Notes: generated from the letters alone by a model not told the origin. A DNA stretch of 59,825 bases from an uncultured Oscillospiraceae bacterium (GCA_902465155.1 CABQLY010000013.1:1-59825); one strand, 5' to 3'. Positions 23,962-32,940 are shown, counted from the stretch's first letter. Numbers and translations: made by a program.

Positions 23962-24675
23962 ATGAAAAAAATTTTAATGTTGGATTTAGATGGTACGCTG
24001 CTGGCAACCCCGGGCAGCGTTTTAACGCCGGCGTTTGTAAATAAAATAATTGCCCTTACCAATAAGGGCTGGATGTTTTCGGTAAACAGCGCGCGCCCGT
24101 ACGACTCGTTAAAACGGTTTTTGGCGCCGCTGGAAAGTCGAACCCTTTTTATTTGTAACGACGGCGCGCAAATTATGTACAAAAATTGCTTAATTTACAA
24201 GGCGCCCATTGCGCCAGAAACGGCGCGGGAGGTTTGCACCAGGGCTTTAACGGCCGGTATTACGGTTTCGGTTGCGCTGCGGGAGCAAAGCGTGCCGGCT
24301 GACCTGCCAACCGTGCAGCAAAAGGGCTGCTGGGGCGAGGATGTTTACAAAATTATTTTAATTAAAAACAGCCGCGACCGCGCAGCCGCCGAGGCGGTTA
24401 AAACTTCTGCGCTAAGTCACGGCTTAAAGCTGTGCTACGAGGACCCGGATTATACAGAGTTTAGCCGGGCCGATGTAAATAAAGGCACGGCGTGCGCCTT
24501 GGTGCGGGAAAAGTACCGCCTGCACGGCGGCGTTTACGCGTTTGGCGACAGCGGGTTTGATTTGCCTATGTTCAGGCAGGCCGATTACAGCTTTGTTATG
24601 AAAAACGGGAAGCTGAGCCTGCCGGGCGCTAAGGTAATTGAGGACGCGCAGCAGTACATTTTAAGCAATTTTTAA
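23962..24675 (+). CDS. HAD-superfamily phosphatase, Cof type
   Basis: A 237-residue HAD hydrolase with motif I LDLDGTLL (nucleophile Asp), SARPYDSL as motif II and the C-terminal FGDSGFDLPMF, where the acidic pair binds magnesium. A C2-type cap domain (about 75-170) lies between motifs, as in Cof/YidA sugar-phosphate or flavin-phosphate phosphatases. The substrate is not predictable. Its last 15 bases overlap the 3' end of the convergent MATE gene. Confidence 0.88.
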   Translation: MKKILMLDLDGTLLATPGSVLTPAFVNKIIALTNKGWMFSVNSARPYDSLKRFLAPLESRTLFICNDGAQIMYKNCLIYKAPIAPETAREVCTRALTAGITVSVALREQSVPADLPTVQQKGCWGEDVYKIILIKNSRDRAAAEAVKTSALSHGLKLCYEDPDYTEFSRADVNKGTACALVREKYRLHGGVYAFGDSGFDLPMFRQADYSFVMKNGKLSLPGAKVIEDAQQYILSNF

Positions 24676-26028
24676 TTGCCTTTGCTGCACTCTGCGCTGC
24701 ACCCAAAGGTACAGCACAAACAGCGCTAAAAAGGTTACCGCCCAGGAAATGGGGTACGAGGCGTACACCGTTTGGGTGGTGTGGTAGGCCGGCAGGGTAA
24801 ACACGGCAAAAATTAAAACAACCCGCAGCACGCAAACCCCCAGCACGGTAATAATCATTGGCGCTAACGAGCAGCCCATGCCGCGTATGGCGCCGGTAGT
24901 GGTATCCATAATGCCGCACAAAAAGTAGGGCAGGCAAATAAAAAGCATGCGGTCTAACCCAAAACGGATGGCCTGCTCGGAATCGGTAATGTAAATGCGC
25001 AGCAGCGCGTTGCCGCAAAAATAAAACAGCGCCCCTAAAACAACCCCAACTACCGTAACGCAGGCCATGCAGGTACGGTAGATTTTTTTTATGCGTTCAA
25101 ACTTGCCGGCCCCCAAGTTTTGGCCAATAAAGTTTAGCGAGGTTTGGCTAAAGGCGTTAATGCAAACGTAAACAAACCCCTCTAAGCTCATGGCGGCAGA
25201 ATTGCCGGCTACCACCGTTTCGCCAAACGAGTTAATAGAGGACTGTATGAGCACATTGGAAATGGAGAACATGGCGCTTTGCAGCCCGGCCGGCACCCCA
25301 ATTTGCAGCGTTTTAAGCAATTGCGCTTTGTGAAAACGCAGGTGCTTTAGCTGTAGGCGGCAGGCGTCGGTTCGGCGGGCTAAGCTGTAAAGAATTAAAA
25401 CGGCCGAAACGGTTTGCGAAATGGCGGTGGCAATGGCAACGCCATCTACATTCATGCCTAAAACCGCCACAAAAAACACATTTAAAACAACATTAATTAC
25501 GCCGGCAACAATTAGGTAATAAAGTGGGGTTTTGGTGTCGCCCGCGGCGCGCATAACGGCGGCGCCAAAATTGTAAACCAGGCTGCCCGTTACCCCTAAA
25601 AAGTAATATTTTATGTAAATGGTAGAAAGCGGCAGCACCGAAGCCGGCGTACCCATAAGCACCAAACATTCTTTTAAAAAGAAAAAGCCAATTACCGTTA
25701 GCACCACGCCGCTTACCAAGGCCAGCAAAATGGCCGTGTGCACGGCGCACTGCACCTCCCGATCCCGCTTGGCGCCAAGGCCCTGGGCAACGCAAACGCC
25801 GGCCCCAATTGAAAGCCCTAAAAACAGGTTTACCATTAATTGAATAAGGGAGGAGGTTGCCCCCACGGCGGCAATAGAGTTGCTGCCGCAAAACTGGCCC
25901 ACAACAATTAAATCGGCGGTGTTAAAAAGCAGCTGCAGCAGCCCGGTTGCCATAATGGGCAGCGTGTAACGAATTACGCTGGGCAAAATAGGCCCGCTTA
26001 GCATATTAATATTTTTTTCCGGCTTCAT
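24661..26028 (-). CDS. MATE-family multidrug efflux transporter
   Basis: A 455-residue inner-membrane antiporter with about 12 hydrophobic segments in two similar halves (TMs 1-6 and 7-12 after about residue 235). PVIRYTLPIMATGLLQLLFN in TM1 and GATSSLIQLMVNLFLG are typical of the NorM/DinF superfamily. It would export cationic compounds in exchange for Na+ or H+. ATG 26028 follows GGAGG at 7 bases. The gene is convergent with the HAD phosphatase gene (15-base overlap) and lies downstream of the portal gene on the same strand, from which a hairpin at 26055-26100 separates it. Confidence 0.92.
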   Translation of the reverse strand: MKPEKNINMLSGPILPSVIRYTLPIMATGLLQLLFNTADLIVVGQFCGSNSIAAVGATSSLIQLMVNLFLGLSIGAGVCVAQGLGAKRDREVQCAVHTAILLALVSGVVLTVIGFFFLKECLVLMGTPASVLPLSTIYIKYYFLGVTGSLVYNFGAAVMRAAGDTKTPLYYLIVAGVINVVLNVFFVAVLGMNVDGVAIATAISQTVSAVLILYSLARRTDACRLQLKHLRFHKAQLLKTLQIGVPAGLQSAMFSISNVLIQSSINSFGETVVAGNSAAMSLEGFVYVCINAFSQTSLNFIGQNLGAGKFERIKKIYRTCMACVTVVGVVLGALFYFCGNALLRIYITDSEQAIRFGLDRMLFICLPYFLCGIMDTTTGAIRGMGCSLAPMIITVLGVCVLRVVLIFAVFTLPAYHTTQTVYASYPISWAVTFLALFVLYLWVQRRVQQRQLKIA

Positions 26029-26054
26029 ACAAGGCCTCCAAAAACTGCAAAATT

Positions 26055-26100
26055 AAGGCTGAAAAAGCAAACGCCTTAACGCCGCCTTTTCAGCCTAACT
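26055..26100 (-). terminator. Hairpin after the portal gene
   Basis: AGGCTGAAAA pairs with TTTTCAGCCT, followed on the minus strand by TAATTTT. It is a weak terminator between the portal and MATE genes. Confidence 0.5.
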
Positions 26101-26142
26101 ATTATAACGCCGACAAGGGCGTTTTGCAATAGCTAAAAACAA

Positions 26143-27735
26143 TTATTTTTTGTTTTTTTCTTGTAACGCGCTGGTTTTAGGTTCGGCCTTGGCAATTTGC
26201 TCTAAAAGCTGCTCCTTGCCGTAAAAATCCATCATGCTAAGGGCGCTTAGCGCCTCCTGCTTGCGGGCCGGGTCTAACATACCAAGTGTAAACAGCTCCT
26301 TAGCCAGCTCGTTTTGCTCGGCCTTTTTGTAGGGGCTTTGCTTTTGCGGCACCACCGAAACATCAAAAATCGGGCGGGCGCGGTCGGGGGCGGAGCCGTT
26401 TGCGGTGTAGGTAATGTATTCCCGCTTTTTGGCCTCGCCAACAATGCGAAAGGTGCGCGGCTCGGTGTAGAATTGGCGAATCAGCTCAATTACCAAATTG
26501 CAAATGGCGCTGTACGCCCGGTAGGAGGAGCGAATCATATCTCTTGAAAGCTTGTTGCCGGCCTCCTGCAGGGCCTGTATGGCCGAAGCGGCCGTAACGC
26601 CCGAGCCGGTGCTCCCCTGCGAAAAATCGCGGTTGCCGGAGGTCTCCTTCATTTCGTCTACCTTAAACTGCAGCAGCTGCAGTGCACTTTGGGAAACATT
26701 TTGCACCGCCACCTGCTTTACGGTCTGGTCGTCTACCCGGCCGGTAATGTGCACAAAGGGGTTGCTCCAATCGGCGTATTCCTCCTCGTTTATGCCGGCC
26801 GCGTCGCTAATAAACCAGCGTGGACTTTCCGAAACAATGGCGTTTTTTAAAATCACCTCGTCTAATTTGTCAATGGCGGCTTGGCAGCCCTTCATGGTGT
26901 CCATGTAGCCAAACCCGGCGGGGCTGCCCTCGGTTACAAATAAGGCGTCTAACACAAAGGGGTAAAGGCCGTGGTTGTAAAAACCGGTGTTTTGGTAAAG
27001 GGCCTCGTTCTCCGAGGCAAAAAGCACGGCGCTGCCAACAAATTTGCAGTAGTGCAGCAGCAGCTTGCCGTTAACCGGCTTTTTGTAGTACCAGTCAATT
27101 ACCAGAGCGCGGTCGTCGTACTCGTAATTGGTTTCGGGCAAATAAAAGGTCAGGTCCGAGCTGGCCTTTAAAATCTCCTTTTCAAACTGCGGGTATTTTT
27201 TTAAAAGAACCTTTTTATCTACCGCGTTGGCGTAAAAAATGTTTTGCGATTGCTGCAATTGCTTTACGCCCGGCTCCCAATACAGGTTTAAAAGGTCCAC
27301 TTGGCAAACATCAACATCGCCAAGCCCGTTTTGCAGTGCCGTGTTCCAAAAAACGCCATAGGCGCCGGTGCCGGTTTTAAGCTTGTACCACCAAACATCC
27401 GAGTAGGTCTGCTCAAAATTCCGCTGCTCTAACAAAGCCGGCAAAATGCCGGAAAGCACCTTGGCGTCGGTTTCGTCGCCCTCCTCCCGCGGTAAAACGC
27501 AGGGGGTGGGGTAGCTGTCCATGGCGTCGGCGTGCTTGTTTACAATAGAGTTAAACAGCCAAGCCGAGCTTTGGGCAATGGGGCTGTTTTCGCTGCGGCC
27601 GGTGCTGTGCCGCAGGTGAAACCATTCTTCATTTTCTAAAATGCGGCGGTTCAGCGGCTCCTTGGCCTCCTTGTACCGCAGCAGCGTTTGGTAAGCGGCC
27701 TTTACCGTTTCGGGGGTAATTTTTTGCTTTTTCAT
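26143..27735 (-). CDS. Phage portal protein (P22-type)
   Basis: A 530-residue protein recognisable as a P22-like portal: an opening ENEEWFHLRHSTGRSENSPI, SAWLFNSIVNKHADAMDSYP, DVCQVDLLNLYWEPG, and a central helix-rich part with AIDKLDEVILKNAI and SGVTAASAIQALQEAGNKLS. The portal forms the dodecameric ring through which DNA enters a procapsid. The frame is intact, with an AAGGAG ribosome site. It follows the terminase gene by 69 bases, the normal packaging order, but no scaffold, capsid or tail gene follows: a MATE transporter does. Base and codon use look like the neighbouring chromosome, so the gene appears long resident. Confidence 0.9.
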   Translation of the reverse strand: MKKQKITPETVKAAYQTLLRYKEAKEPLNRRILENEEWFHLRHSTGRSENSPIAQSSAWLFNSIVNKHADAMDSYPTPCVLPREEGDETDAKVLSGILPALLEQRNFEQTYSDVWWYKLKTGTGAYGVFWNTALQNGLGDVDVCQVDLLNLYWEPGVKQLQQSQNIFYANAVDKKVLLKKYPQFEKEILKASSDLTFYLPETNYEYDDRALVIDWYYKKPVNGKLLLHYCKFVGSAVLFASENEALYQNTGFYNHGLYPFVLDALFVTEGSPAGFGYMDTMKGCQAAIDKLDEVILKNAIVSESPRWFISDAAGINEEEYADWSNPFVHITGRVDDQTVKQVAVQNVSQSALQLLQFKVDEMKETSGNRDFSQGSTGSGVTAASAIQALQEAGNKLSRDMIRSSYRAYSAICNLVIELIRQFYTEPRTFRIVGEAKKREYITYTANGSAPDRARPIFDVSVVPQKQSPYKKAEQNELAKELFTLGMLDPARKQEALSALSMMDFYGKEQLLEQIAKAEPKTSALQEKNKK

Positions 27736-27804
27736 TTAAAATTCTCCTTTTTCTTTTAATTTTTAGGGTTTGGTTTTGGGCGCGGGCCTTTGCCCGCCGT
27801 GCGG

Positions 27805-29253
27805 CTACATTCTTAAAAATTCAACCTTTGGGCTGCTGCTCAGCGGCGAAAAGCTTTCCGGCGGTTTTTTGTCAATGCTGTTTTTTCTGGCCGCTAAGGG
27901 AATGTGCATTAAAACATAACGGCACTCGTCGTAAATGTGGTCCTCGGCGGTGGTGTCAATATCCTCAACATTGGCGCGGTCGTACACCAGCGCCGGCACG
28001 GTGCGAATAAAGTGCTTGCAGGTTTTAAAAATGTAAAGCATGGGCAACCCCTCGGCCGAAAAGGCAAACCGGTAATGAAACTGCATTTTTCCGGCAATGC
28101 GGGCGTTTTCGCCCGGCTGCCAGTAAACGCCGTGCTTTTCCATCAGCTCGGCAACGCTCCGCCCGCGGGAGCCGTCAAAAATCGAGGGGTCTGCAATGCC
28201 AATAATCGGCTTGCCGCGCAGCAGCGGGTCGTTTTGCTCAATGGCGGCAATTTCGGCGGCAATGTGCCCCGGCTCGTACCGCAGGCCTTGGTTTGGGGTG
28301 CCGTTGCAGCCGTAGTATTCGCGAATACGGTACAGGCGGTCGTCCGGGTCTTTGGCGTACCAGCCAACGCTAAAGGGTCGGGTGTAGCCAAAGTCAAACC
28401 CGCGGTAAATGGGCCAGCTTGCCGGAATACGAAACGGCTCTATTACATGGGTAAACCGCATATCGCTGTAATGCGCCGGGTCGTTGCGCCACTCGGTAAA
28501 TACCTGGCCGTCAAAGCTGTCCCAATTGCCGTAAAGCAGCGCGCTGCGCTCGGCCTGCGGCAGCATGGCAAGGCTGGCTAAATAGCCGGGGTCGTTTTCT
28601 AACAAAATTTTGTTATCAAACACGGTAGAGGGCACAAAAATGCGGTTGCGCTTTTTGGTTAAAACGCCCCCGCCCGGCGCGGCAATGGTAACGCTTTCGT
28701 TAATGGGCGTTAAGGGCGGCGCGGCGGTAATAAACCGCTCCTTTACCCAGGCGTGGCCAACGCCGCCCGGGTTGGCGGTTGCCCTAAGGTAAACCCGGGT
28801 GCCCTTGCCGCCCGGCCGATTGCGTGAAAACATATAGCTGTATTCCTCAAAAGTAAAGTGGGTCAGCTCGTCAAACGCAATAAAATCGTACTGCTTGCCT
28901 TGGTAGTTAAATTTGTCGGCCGCGGTTGGCATACTACCAAAATAAATTTTGGCGCCGCTTGCAAACTGCCAGTAATGCTCGGCGGCGTGGTACACCGCGG
29001 TTGGAAAAGCCGCTTTGTACAGCACGCGGCTGCGGTCTATCAGCGCCGAAAGCTGGGGGTAGGTCTTGCGCAAAATAAGCGCCTTGTAGCAGGGAATATG
29101 CACCTGCCGCAGCGCCTCTACCAGCAAGGCGTCACTTTTTCCGCCGCCGGCCGCCCCGCCGTAAAGGCACTCGTACTCCGGCCGGGCCAAAAAGGCAAGC
29201 TGCTTGGGCTGCGGCTGCCACAGCGCTTTGGGCAGCGGTTTATTCGCCGTCAT
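27805..29253 (-). CDS. Phage terminase large subunit
   Basis: A 482-residue packaging motor. The N-terminal ATPase has Walker A GGAAGGGKSDALL (about 33-45), Walker B FIAFDELTHF and coupling motif RATANPGGVG. The C-terminal RNase H-like nuclease has acidic residues in FDFGYTRPFSVGW and GIADPSIFD. All key residues are present, so it could be active. GGAGGTGGA precedes ATG 29253. It overlaps the small upstream gene by 14 bases and is followed by the portal gene. Confidence 0.93.
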   Translation of the reverse strand: MTANKPLPKALWQPQPKQLAFLARPEYECLYGGAAGGGKSDALLVEALRQVHIPCYKALILRKTYPQLSALIDRSRVLYKAAFPTAVYHAAEHYWQFASGAKIYFGSMPTAADKFNYQGKQYDFIAFDELTHFTFEEYSYMFSRNRPGGKGTRVYLRATANPGGVGHAWVKERFITAAPPLTPINESVTIAAPGGGVLTKKRNRIFVPSTVFDNKILLENDPGYLASLAMLPQAERSALLYGNWDSFDGQVFTEWRNDPAHYSDMRFTHVIEPFRIPASWPIYRGFDFGYTRPFSVGWYAKDPDDRLYRIREYYGCNGTPNQGLRYEPGHIAAEIAAIEQNDPLLRGKPIIGIADPSIFDGSRGRSVAELMEKHGVYWQPGENARIAGKMQFHYRFAFSAEGLPMLYIFKTCKHFIRTVPALVYDRANVEDIDTTAEDHIYDECRYVLMHIPLAARKNSIDKKPPESFSPLSSSPKVEFLRM

Positions 29254-29533
29254 GCAGCTCCACCTCCGGTAAAATAATTACGCCGCCGCTGCCGGCGTTT
29301 TCGTCCAGCTCGCCCGAAAGGCTTAAAAGCTCTTTTACCGAGGAGGTTAAATTTTTTAAATCCTTAATATCAATGCTTTGCATCAGTTCCTCGTCTGCGG
29401 TAATGGCACAAAGGCGGTCAATGGCCCGGTTGGTTACCTGCAGCAGGCTTTTTTGTTGCTTTTGGCGGCTGGGCCGTTTGGGGCGCGCAGGCTTTTTTTG
29501 CTCCTTTTCCGGCGCCCCGTTTTGCTGCGTCAT
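29240..29533 (-). CDS. Small basic/acidic protein at the terminase small-subunit position
   Basis: A 97-residue protein. Residues 1-30 are very basic (KEQKKPARPKRPSRQKQQKS), the middle is helical (VTNRAIDRLCAITADEELM, then DIKDLKNLTSSVKELLSL) and the end is acidic. It lies immediately upstream of the terminase large subunit with a 14-base overlap, where phages encode the DNA-recognition small subunit. No helix-turn-helix is obvious, so the role is inferred from position. CAGGAG precedes ATG 29533. Confidence 0.6.
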   Translation of the reverse strand: MTQQNGAPEKEQKKPARPKRPSRQKQQKSLLQVTNRAIDRLCAITADEELMQSIDIKDLKNLTSSVKELLSLSGELDENAGSGGVIILPEVELHDGE

Positions 29534-29802
29534 TCAATCACTCCTGTTCGTAAATATTTACCCCGTTTTGCGGCAGCCGGCTGCAACCGGGGCATTTTGC
29601 CGGCCAAACCAAAGCAAACGCCAAAGCGCCCGCCTAAAAGGGCAAAATAACGGCTCTTTTTTGCTTTTGCCGTTGTAGGGCGCTGCGGTTTACCCAGCTA
29701 AAGCAGCCCGCTTTTTGCCGGCGTTTAACATTATAAGGGCTGCCGCCCGGCTTTGCACCCCAGTATTGCGGCCAAAGGGGCAGGGGCCAAAATTGCCGCC
29801 GG

Positions 29803-29831
29803 TTGACAAGCGCCGCAAAAAAGCGTAAAAT
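29803..29831 (+). promoter_or_regulatory. Promoter of proC
   Basis: TTGACA (29803-29808), a 17-base spacer and TAAAAT (29826-29831). The rest of the 350-base gap 29534-29883 holds nothing recognisable. Confidence 0.8.
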
Positions 29832-29883
29832 ATTGGCAGATTACTTTGCGGCAGATTATTTTCAAAAGGAAAAGGTGATTTTT

Positions 29884-30687
29884 ATGAAGGTTGGATTTAT
29901 TGGCTGCGGGAACATTGCTACCGCTATTATTTCGGGCGCGGTTGGCGCAAAGTACCTAAACCCGGCAGAGGTTTTTTGCTACAACCCGCACCCCGAAAAG
30001 GCCAAGGCCTTGCAGCAGCAGTACGGCGTGCAGGTTTTGCAAAGCGCGGCCGAGGTTGCCGGCGTAGCCGAGGTTTTGTTTTTAACCGTTAAACCGCAAA
30101 AGTACGCGCAGGTTATTGCCGAAATTAAAAACAGCGTTTTAAAAAGCGTTTGTGTGGTAGATGTTGCCGCCGGTGTTCAAATTAAAACTGTGCAGCAGCT
30201 GTTTGGGTTTCCCTGCGCGGTGGTGCGGGCAATGCCAAACACGCCGCTGCTGGTGGGGCAGGGGGCAACGGCCCTGGCTGCCGGCAGCGGGGTTTCGGCC
30301 GCTTGCTTTAAATTTGTTTTTGGCATTTTTTCGGCCGCTGGGCTGGCTTGCCGTGTAGCGGAGGAAAACATGGACGCGGTAACGGGCATTAGCGGCAGCG
30401 CGCCGGCGTTTTTTATGCGCTTTGCGCGGGAGATGATTGCCTGCGGGGTGCAAAACGGAATGGACCCTGCGGCCGCGGAACAGCTGGTTGTGCAAACCAT
30501 GCGCGGTACGGCCGAGCTGCTGGCTAAAAACCCCGGTGCGGTAAATACCCTAATTAAAAATGTGGCCTCCCCCGGCGGCACTACCGAGGCGGGGCTAAAG
30601 CAAATGGATGCATTAGATTTTGACGAAAAAACCAACGCGGTGATTCAGGCGGCCATTGCCCGTTCGGCCGAGCTGGCAAAAAAATAA
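29884..30687 (+). CDS. proC: Pyrroline-5-carboxylate reductase
   Basis: Last step of proline synthesis: reduces pyrroline-5-carboxylate with NAD(P)H. The 267-residue protein starts at ATG 29884 (AAAAGGTGA upstream; the open frame continues upstream but contains the promoter). The Rossmann motif is VGFIGCGNIATAIISGAV, VVRAMPNTPLLVGQGATAL holds the conserved MPN, and the C-terminal signature is NVASPGGTTEAGL. It is monocistronic by layout, transcribed away from the phage packaging module. Confidence 0.97.
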   Translation: MKVGFIGCGNIATAIISGAVGAKYLNPAEVFCYNPHPEKAKALQQQYGVQVLQSAAEVAGVAEVLFLTVKPQKYAQVIAEIKNSVLKSVCVVDVAAGVQIKTVQQLFGFPCAVVRAMPNTPLLVGQGATALAAGSGVSAACFKFVFGIFSAAGLACRVAEENMDAVTGISGSAPAFFMRFAREMIACGVQNGMDPAAAEQLVVQTMRGTAELLAKNPGAVNTLIKNVASPGGTTEAGLKQMDALDFDEKTNAVIQAAIARSAELAKK

Positions 30688-30826
30688 TTTCATAAGCCTT
30701 AAGCTTTGGCGGCAACCAAATTTTTACCAAAGCCTGCTTGCGCAAAGCATTAAAAAGCCTGTGCCGGGCCGAAAACGGCGTTTTACCAAGCAAAGCATTT
30801 CGCTCAGTTGATTAAAGAATTTTGCT

Positions 30827-30936
30827 AAGCCAATAAAAGCGTTTTTTCAAGCCGGTAAAAGCATTTTACCAAACCAATAAAAGTATTTTACCAAGTCGGT
30901 AATTGCCTTTTGCCAAACCAACAATAGCCTTTGCCC
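30827..30936. repeat. Five tandem 22-bp imperfect repeats
   Basis: Units at 30827-30848, 30849-30870, 30871-30892, 30893-30914 and 30915-30936 follow the pattern AARYCRRTAAAAGYNTTTTACC. The 22-bp period is about two helical turns. They lie in the 339-base gap between proC and the SpoIIM-like gene, which contains no other recognisable feature. Confidence 0.75.
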
Positions 30937-31026
30937 GGGCGAGTGAAAGCCTGTACTATTTTTTTAGGCCTTTTCATACAATAAAATAACCAATAAAACA
31001 ACAGTTTAGAAAAGGTAGGATGAAAA

Positions 31027-31662
31027 ATGGAACACAGAATTCACGCCCCCGCGCAGATTGTTAAAAAACCAAAAAGGCTTAGCTTTCGCTTAGGGCAGCA
31101 CCAGGTGCTGTTTGGGCTAACCTTTTGTTTGCTGGCCGGGGTGCTGGCCGGGGCGCTGTATTATAAATATCACGCTGCGAGCGGCTTTTACACCCAAGCC
31201 TTTACGCAGTACCGCCAAAGCGTAAGCGGCGGATTTTTTACCGTTTTGTTAGATTCGGTATTAAAAATTTTGCCCTACGCGGCCGGCGTGTTTTTAAGCG
31301 GAACCTGCATGGCCGGTATGCTGCTGGCGCCGGTGATTACGGCGGTGTGCGGCTACAATTTTGGCGTGCTTTCGGGGCATTTGTACGCCGCTTACAAGCT
31401 AAACGGCATTATGTTTCACCTGCTGCTGGTTTGCCCGTGGGCCACGGTGCTTTCTATTGGGCTGTTGCTAAGCGCAAGGGAGGCGGTTGGTTTCTCGGTT
31501 TCTATTGCGCGGCTGGCCTTTCCCGGCCGGCACACCGCCATGCTGGACCGCGATTTTAAGCTGTACTGCACCCGGCAGCTGTTTGTTTTGCTTTGCTTTT
31601 CGGCGGCGGCTTTACTGCGAACGGTGCTAAGCTGCTGCTTTGGTTCCTTTTTTAGTTTTTAA
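31027..31662 (+). CDS. SpoIIM-like membrane protein
   Basis: A 211-residue membrane protein with a basic cytoplasmic N-terminus and about five hydrophobic segments (about 32-52, 75-95, 98-120, 130-155 and 185-205). GYNFGVLSGHLYAAYKLNG, then MFHLLLVCPWATVLSIGL fits the stage II sporulation protein M/DUF95 group, in which SpoIIM works with SpoIID and SpoIIP in septal peptidoglycan remodelling during engulfment. spoIID and spoIIP are not nearby, so I treat it as a family-level call. AAAGGTAGGA precedes the ATG. Confidence 0.6.
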   Translation: MEHRIHAPAQIVKKPKRLSFRLGQHQVLFGLTFCLLAGVLAGALYYKYHAASGFYTQAFTQYRQSVSGGFFTVLLDSVLKILPYAAGVFLSGTCMAGMLLAPVITAVCGYNFGVLSGHLYAAYKLNGIMFHLLLVCPWATVLSIGLLLSAREAVGFSVSIARLAFPGRHTAMLDRDFKLYCTRQLFVLLCFSAAALLRTVLSCCFGSFFSF

Positions 31663-31799
31663 GTGGAAGTTGGCGGTATTTCCTATTAAAAAGTGCTAAA
31701 TTTAGTTGAAACAGATAATTTGTTGTAACATTGCACAAAAAACAATTGCATTTTTTAGGATGTTCGTCAGTTTTAAGACTATCTTTTTTCTTGCAAAGC

Positions 31800-31908
31800 T
31801 GCTATAATAATTACAGTCGAAAGACGGTATAACTTAGTTGACGACGATTATATATATCTCCCCCCAAAAAAGTAAAGGACGGCTATTAGGCCGTCTTTTG
31901 CTTTTTTA
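31800..31908 (+). ncRNA. Candidate small RNA with its own promoter and terminator
   Basis: An extended -10 (TGC-TATAAT, 31800-31808) starts a unit that ends at a hairpin (AAAGGACGGC with GCCGTCTTTT, 31874-31900) and T-rich tail. This would give a transcript of about 90 bases (31815 to 31905) with no start codon and good ribosome site. rsmI has a separate promoter just downstream (31910-31938), so this is not simply its leader. The run CTCCCCCC at 31858-31865 is a C-rich single-stranded stretch that could pair with G-rich ribosome sites. No known RNA family recognised. Confidence 0.45.
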
Positions 31909-31909
31909 T

Positions 31910-31938
31910 TTGCAATTTTTTAAAAGAAAAGGTATAAT
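31910..31938 (+). promoter_or_regulatory. Promoter of rsmI
   Basis: TTGCAA (31910-31915), a 17-base spacer and TATAAT (31933-31938). Confidence 0.7.
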
Positions 31939-32000
31939 ACATAATACTTAGGTTAGCGGTAATTTAAAAACAAACGGGGAACCGTTAGGAGGAAACGCTT

Positions 32001-32840
32001 TTGGAAAACAAGGTGGGCAAGCTTTATGTTGTGGGTACGCCGCTGGGCAATTTGGCCGATTGGTCGCCCCGGGCGGCCGAGGTTTTGGCCGCGGCAGATT
32101 TTATTGCCGCGGAGGATACCCGCGTAACGCTAAAGCTGTTAAATAAATTTAACATTAAAACCCCAATGGTAAGCTACCACGAGCACAACCACAAGCTGCG
32201 GGGCGAGCAAATTTTAGGCCGGCTGCTTTTGGGCGAAAGCTGCGCTTTGGTAACCGACGCCGGTATGCCGGCAATCTCCGACCCCGGGGAGGATTTAGTG
32301 CGCTTGGCCCGGCAGCACGGGGTAGAGGTTTGCTCGGTACCCGGCCCCAGCGCGTTAATTACGGCGTTAGCCGCCTCGGGCCTGCCCAGCGGCCGGTTTT
32401 GTTTTGAGGGGTTTTTATCGGTAAACAAAAACAGCCGGCGCGAGCATTTACTTAGCGTTCAAACCGATGAACGAACCCTAATTTTTTACGAGGCGCCGCA
32501 CAAGCTGGTTGCCACCTTAACCGATATGTTAGAAATTTTGGGCGACCGGCAAATAGCCCTTTGCAAAGAGCTTACCAAGCTGCACGAAAGCGTGCAGGTC
32601 GGCCCTATTTCGGCCGCGTTAAAGGGGTTTGAGCAGCAGCCGCCAAAGGGGGAGTTTGTGCTGGTGGTGCACGGGGCCGAGCCGGTGCAGCAGCCCGCCC
32701 TAACCCTGCCGCAGGCCGTACAAATAGCCAAAGAGCTTTTAGCGCAGGGCTGCTCAATGCCGCAGGCAAGCAAACAGGCGGCCGCGCAAAGCGGGCTAAA
32801 AAAAAGCGAGATCTACCGCCTGCTGCAAGAGCAGGAATAA
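32001..32840 (+). CDS. rsmI: 16S rRNA (cytidine-1402-2'-O)-methyltransferase
   Basis: Methylates the ribose of C1402 in the decoding centre using SAM. The 279-residue length is normal. The tetrapyrrole-methylase fold shows LYVVGTPLGNLADWSPRAAE, ADFIAAEDTRVTLKLL, ALVTDAGMPAISDPGE and VPGPSALITALAASGLP, all RsmI signatures. The start is TTG at 32001, chosen because AGGAGGA lies 7 bases upstream and the protein begins at the conserved region. It is a single-gene unit. Confidence 0.96.
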   Translation: MENKVGKLYVVGTPLGNLADWSPRAAEVLAAADFIAAEDTRVTLKLLNKFNIKTPMVSYHEHNHKLRGEQILGRLLLGESCALVTDAGMPAISDPGEDLVRLARQHGVEVCSVPGPSALITALAASGLPSGRFCFEGFLSVNKNSRREHLLSVQTDERTLIFYEAPHKLVATLTDMLEILGDRQIALCKELTKLHESVQVGPISAALKGFEQQPPKGEFVLVVHGAEPVQQPALTLPQAVQIAKELLAQGCSMPQASKQAAAQSGLKKSEIYRLLQEQE

Positions 32841-32842
32841 AT

Positions 32843-32880
32843 TTTAAATGCGGCCGGCAAACGCAGCGGCCGCATTTAAA
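32843..32880. terminator. Stem-loop after rsmI
   Basis: TTTAAATGCGGCC pairs perfectly with GGCCGCATTTAAA around 12 bases. There is no clear T run, so it may be a weak terminator or an mRNA end-stabiliser. Confidence 0.5.
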
Positions 32881-32903
32881 AACAAACACAGCAAAAAAAT
32901 AAA

Positions 32904-32940
32904 ACATCAGCTGCAAAAGGTTTGCAGCTGATGTTTTTGT
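32904..32940. terminator. Bidirectional terminator between rsmI and the GGGtGRT gene
   Basis: A perfect 14-bp stem (ACATCAGCTGCAAA with its complement) around 3 bases, with T runs on both strands. Confidence 0.85.

Noticed and set aside
26000..29800. Complete prophage around the terminase and portal
   Set aside because: Only three phage genes; flanking genes are chromosomal and no integrase or attachment repeats were seen.
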